Shown here piece after piece: positions 60,007 through 64,000 of a stretch of DNA of 64,000 nucleotides. The notes under the pieces were generated by a model. That model was not told the origin of the DNA. It ran no database searches and was given only the letters and a program-made list of their open reading frames with translations. The stretch's first letter is position 1, and each line of letters begins with the position of its first letter. The stretch lies in contig NC_091099.1 of NCBI RefSeq assembly GCF_024713975.1, positions 19,635,501-19,699,500 of the forward strand, written 5' to 3'. This stretch comes from Paralichthys olivaceus (Eukaryota > Chordata > Actinopteri > Pleuronectiformes > Paralichthyidae). Both the position numbers and the translations under genes were made by a program.

Positions 60007-60395
60007 GTGATGGGATGAAACTGAGAGAATTTACTCAAGTACTATGCTAAAGTACAGTTCTGAGCTACATGTACCTCACTCAAGTATTTCAAATTTCAAT
60101 TACTTTATATTATTCCACTTTATTTCAGAGGTAAATATTGTAATTCTTTTTATTTCACGACATGTATCTTATAAACAGAGTAATGTTAGAAAACATAATG
60201 AGCGCATGAATAGGATGTATTATTATACACACGGATGTGTCACTCATTTTGCATTCATGCGGAAATTATGAGCATATCTAATTATGTTTTCAGTAAAATA
60301 TTTAAGTAAAACTTGGATCCAAGTCCTTTTTCTTGTGAGTATTTCTACACTGTAGCATTGCTATTTTACTTAAGTAAAATATCTGAGTACCACCC
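60007..60395. repeat. Degenerate ACTTAAGTA-type MITE
   Basis: Starts CAGTGATGGGATGAAACTGA and ACTCAAGTACTATGCTAAAG, holds TTTCAGAGGTAAATATTGTA, and ends TATTTTACTTAAGTAAAATA with TCTGAGTACCACC. The two ends are roughly inverted. This is the fuller of two copies in the window. Confidence 0.6.
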
Positions 60396-60750
60396 ACAAA
60401 ATACAAAAGAAATTGAAAAATTTACTTTAACCACAGAGAGATTAAGAAAAACAAATGTAATGTTTAATACAACTATAGGGAGTTACATATCTTTTTTTTA
60501 AGAATTTAGAAAATCTAGTCTTAATTTCACGTGTGTTCAAGGAAGTTAATCTGTAAAATTCCAGATCATGTTATAATTGTATGTGAATGCCAGATATCAC
60601 ATTCAGATTAACATATAAATTAATATGATGTTATCATTGCTCACATGATACAATCATCCACTGTATTTGTAGCACTCGATGTTATGACTTTATTTGAAAC
60701 CACTGAAAATCAAGTAAATGTCATTATCCTTCAGGTCTTTCAGTGTTAGA

Positions 60751-63476
60751 ATGACATCCAGGCAGATGGGGGCGTCTGAAGATGCATTGATCCCACTGTT
60801 TGTCGGCAAAGAAGGCTGCAACATCACTTTTGTCCTGGAGAGCTCAGAGAGCATGAGAGCTGTTCTGGGGTCAGTAAAACGACTGCTGATCCAGACCCTG
60901 CTGACTAAAGCTTCACTCAGAGACTCTCTCTTCAACATCATAACATTCTCAAACAAGGTGAGGGAGGCATCAATGTTCATTACAACGCATAATACAAAAG
61001 TATCAGAGGAAAGAAAAACATACTGACAAATAATTTATTGCTGCGGGCTGAAATCTCACTTGTTAGCAGAAAGGATGGTTATTAAATAAAAACAATGAAT
61101 TGCTTCTGTTTCATGAGTTTAAGGAAGTTTGTCATTGTGGCCTGAGGTTGTCATGAGACAAATGTAGATTTAGTCACATTTGTCAACCTAAAGCTTTGGA
61201 TTCATTCTCTCCCACAAAATGTTGGATATCCAACCCTTTACATGGACCAGAGCGGTCATTATTTTGTTAGAGGCAGGTAATCTCAAGTGTTCCGACAGGT
61301 ACGTTTTAGGTCCACGTCCTTAACAAGTTATCATGTGCTCATGATTGACACTAAATCTAGTATTTGAACATAGTAACAGTGTTTAAAATCATCAGGGATC
61401 GTCCTCTGGAAACCATGAATATTCTGAGTTCAGAGGCTGTGATGTGAAGGACTGACTGAATGATTTAATCCAAATAACATGATTTTAAAAAAACAACAAC
61501 TGTAATTCAAAGTTGGCAGTTTCCTACTTACTGAGAGGATATTTAATTTGTAAAATCTTTTAGAAGCCCCTTTACCTCAGGACTAATTTTCTCTTACCCA
61601 CTTTGCAGGTGAACTGCTGGTCCCGCCACATGCTCCCCTGTGCTCCTGACACAGTGTACACCGCTCTGTCCTGGATTCACTCCATCGTGTGCGGCCCCGG
61701 CAGAGATCTCCTGGCCGCCCTGAGTTTGGCCTTCTCTGACCCGACCTGTCACGCTGTCCACCTGCTCGCCACGGACCTCCCTGACCAGCCGGAGGCCGTG
61801 CTGAGAGCTCTACCCGCCCTGGCAGCTGAGAGGCCTGTGAACACTTTCTATCTGCAGGAGTCATACGGTCAGCTGGACGGCAACACAAGAGATTATCTAC
61901 AGTGTCTGACTCAGGCCGCAGGAGGAAGCTGTTATGTGTTAGTAGACGGTGCGAATGGGAATCTGGGGAAGGTATGACAGAATGGGTGCTGGCTGGTATG
62001 TGGTGGATTAAAGAAGAAACACAACTTCTTTTCACTTTAACTTGTCCCTCTCATGTACCTGAAGCTGCCGGGGGATCGATATCTTTGTGCTGTTACAGAG
62101 GATCATGACTAGATTTAACATCAGTTGGCCAGGGAGGGTGCTACACTTTTTTACATTACATGTCATTTAGCTGATGCTTTTATCCAAAGTGCATTCAACA
62201 ACTATGAGGGTCCATTTTTGGGGTTCAGCCTCTTGCCCAAGGAAGCCCCCCCAAATGTTTTTAGATGAATCCCTGCATGAGCTATTTTTAGGAGGATTTT
62301 CATGTGGTGGTTGTTTTGACTTCATTTAAAATAGCAGAGTTCAATCTACCTGAGGTCTTTTTGAAAATTGCACCAAGATCATTACGTCTACAAAGCATCT
62401 ACATGGCAAGCAAAAACTAGAAGCAGAAGAACTTAACTATTAAAGATGAAACTGAATCAATACTTGGATCAAGAGAGCTAACAGTAGTTACAGGTATAAC
62501 AACATGTATTTGAAAATCTTTTCTAAAAGGTGATGTTTGTTGCAATGATTGAGTTCAATTTACAGAACTGACTTTGCATCCGGTTGTAAAATGTCCCTAT
62601 GTCGTATTGGAGCAAGGAATAATGACCTGTACAGTGCATTGATTATTATAACATATGCCTTTATAATCTACTCAATTACTTTACTATTCAGACGGCTACA
62701 GTTAACAGTCTACACTGACAGTGACTGGATCCTAAAACACCATACCTCACAGTCATGGTGGAAACATTTATCAGCAAACACAAAATCAAAAACACACAAA
62801 CATAAAAACCACATGAAGCAAGTCACAGAAACAACAACAATAACAGCTACATTTAACCACGACACTTCACACTTTGCACGCATGCTGTCTCATCAGAGCG
62901 ATAAGCTCACCGATCACTCAATACGTTACACCTACAATCTAAACCAGTTTCAGTGTGAGATAAACAAAGTATAGATTATAAGACTCAGTGACAATGTTCA
63001 CATATAATGTGACTGTTTCTCTATGGCTGCCATCAGGTGATTCCTCTGTATGTTGCTGAGAGCAAATCGTCAGTGCCAATTGTCTCTCCAGTCAAGTGTT
63101 GCTGTCTGTCCGCTTCCGCAATGATCCCACAGCAGCAGCACATGTCTCCTCTGCTCAGGTCAGTTTCCATGGTTAACTACTTATTCATTTGAAAGGATGA
63201 TCTGTCAGATCATCAGGTGTCAGGTATCATACATATAGTTTGTGCTTTGGGTGCAATCATCAGCACAGTGACAGATCTGCAGTGGACACGTGTAACATTT
63301 CAGCTGTACCCTTGCCTCTCAGGTCCAGTCTGGATAATCCGACCCGCCTGGTCCCCTCCTGTGTGCTGTCTGACCGAACCCTGGCCCATTCAGAGTTTTT
63401 CCCTGGATCCTGTGTGCTGGCCAGGAGAGAGGTGGATGGCTTGTATTATCAGGGTACTGTCATACAACAAGTTCAG
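60751..63476 (+). CDS. VWA-domain protein with a DUF4537-like segment, candidate C11orf16 locus (partial)
   Basis: Function is unknown. Exons seen: 60751-60957 (acceptor at 60733-60734 if coding extends upstream), 61609-61971, 63037-63158, 63323-63476; phases close and the last ends at a GT donor, so the gene continues past the window. Residues about 20-190 look like a von Willebrand A domain: FVLESSESM sits where the metal-site DxSxS should be (first Asp replaced by Glu), NIITFSNK follows, and HLLATDLPDQP keeps the later Asp. The last exon has FFPGSCVLARREVDGLYYQG, the start of a DUF4537-like module found in VWA3A/VWA3B and in human C11orf16. Human C11orf16 as I recall it has the DUF4537 part without a VWA domain. 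The upstream start is uncertain. The C11orf16 assignment rests on this motif and on nrip3 next door. Confidence 0.75.
62153..62262 (+). repeat. Teleost interspersed repeat fragment
   Basis: TTACATTACATGTCATTTAG, then CTGATGCTTTTATCCAAAG and TTGCCCAAGGAAGCCCCCC, a phrase set seen in a common fish repeat (TTTAGCTGACGCTTTTATCC). It lies in the VWA-gene intron before the 63037 exon. The following 62263-63036 is A+T-rich intron with nothing else recognised. Confidence 0.6.
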
Positions 63477-63684
63477 GTGAGACAATGTTCTGATTGTGTG
63501 TCTTTCTGTTTGTGTGTGTGTGGAGGTATGGAATGTGATAAAGGCTCCTGAATATCAATGAGTTTGCACAGTGATCGTTAAAAAGAACATGGGTGTCTTT
63601 CTGTGTGTGTGGAAACATTTGTTTTTAACACAGACTGTAAAGGTTGGAAATCAAAGCACTTAAAGCGCTGTTAAGGAATTTTGA

Positions 63685-63863
63685 TCTTCTTCTTCTTTGT
63701 ACGGTTTATTGGCGGTTGGCATCAAGGTCTATTACTGCGATAGACTGGATCTACTGACCATTGATATACTGGATTCTTGAGCAATGAAAAATAGGGTAGG
63801 GCGGTAATGCACCTTGGTGTTGGTTGCCACCCACCAATAAACCAAACAAGGAAGAAGAAGAAA
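63685..63863. mobile_element. MITE with CTTCTTCTT-type ends
   Basis: The left end TCTTCTTCTTCTTTG with CGGTTTATTGGCGGTTGGCA is mirrored on the right by GGTTGCCACCCACCAATAAA CC-like sequence and CAAGGAAGAAGAAGAA. These are imperfect inverted repeats of about 35 bp around an interior of about 110 bp containing GGGCGGTAATGCACCTTGG. The family is not named with confidence. Confidence 0.65.
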
Positions 63864-64000
63864 GCGAAATATTTATTATCAAGTATTAAGAGTTGAAAAA
63901 TAAGAGTAGAAAGGTCCCGAATGAGCTGAACATGTGGATGCTTGAATGGATGAAGCATGTTAAAGAAACTGAAAAAACAACAGTGTGACTGCTGTATGGA

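Noticed and set aside
61583-62035. 150-residue minus-strand frame
   Set aside because: It is the antisense shadow of the VWA-gene exon 61609-61971.
62549-62974. 141-residue plus-strand frame
   Set aside because: Intronic, Lys/Thr/His-rich low-complexity translation with no splice support or homology.

Overview
The window is vertebrate nuclear DNA, almost certainly from a ray-finned fish and most likely a spiny-rayed teleost. The evidence is multi-exon genes with GT-AG introns, protein sequences close to known fish and human orthologues, and dense teleost interspersed repeats: L2 LINE tails, a tRNA-derived SINE, several short inverted-repeat elements, a Tc1-like element and long (CA)n tracts. 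No bacterial, CRISPR or virus-like element was seen. Exon boundaries were assembled by eye from splice signals and reading frame, and every exon phase closes.

Layout. 1-3.7 kb is repeat-bearing flank. 3.7-28.2 kb (minus) is swap70, 12 coding exons and 588 residues, with a minisatellite 24 bp ahead of its start codon. 31.8-36.9 kb (minus) is wee1, 10 coding exons and 615 residues, with a CpG-rich promoter to about 37.5 kb. 38.7-47.1 kb (minus) is znf143, 15 coding exons and 627 residues, with a CpG-rich promoter near 49 kb. 51.2-55.3 kb holds a convergent pair of PIF/Harbinger-type genes: a MADF-domain protein (plus) and a DDE nuclease (minus). Both have open reading frames and an intron. 56.0-58.8 kb (plus) is nrip3, 7 coding exons and 241 residues. 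From 60.7 kb to the window end (plus) lies a partial gene with a VWA domain followed by the start of a DUF4537-like domain, probably the C11orf16 locus.

How the genes relate. swap70, wee1 and znf143 are neighbours on human 11p15.4 as well, and nrip3 and C11orf16 also lie on that arm, so this is an ancient syntenic block. The genes are not an operon. Swap70 is a PIP3-responsive actin and Rac regulator, Wee1 is the inhibitory CDK1 kinase, Znf143 is a general promoter-binding activator, and Nrip3 is a retropepsin-fold host protein. The most unusual items are the intact Harbinger gene pair, the swap70 minisatellite that reads in frame into the start codon, a GC-AG intron in swap70, a perfect 61-bp palindrome in a znf143 intron, and the VWA/DUF4537 architecture.
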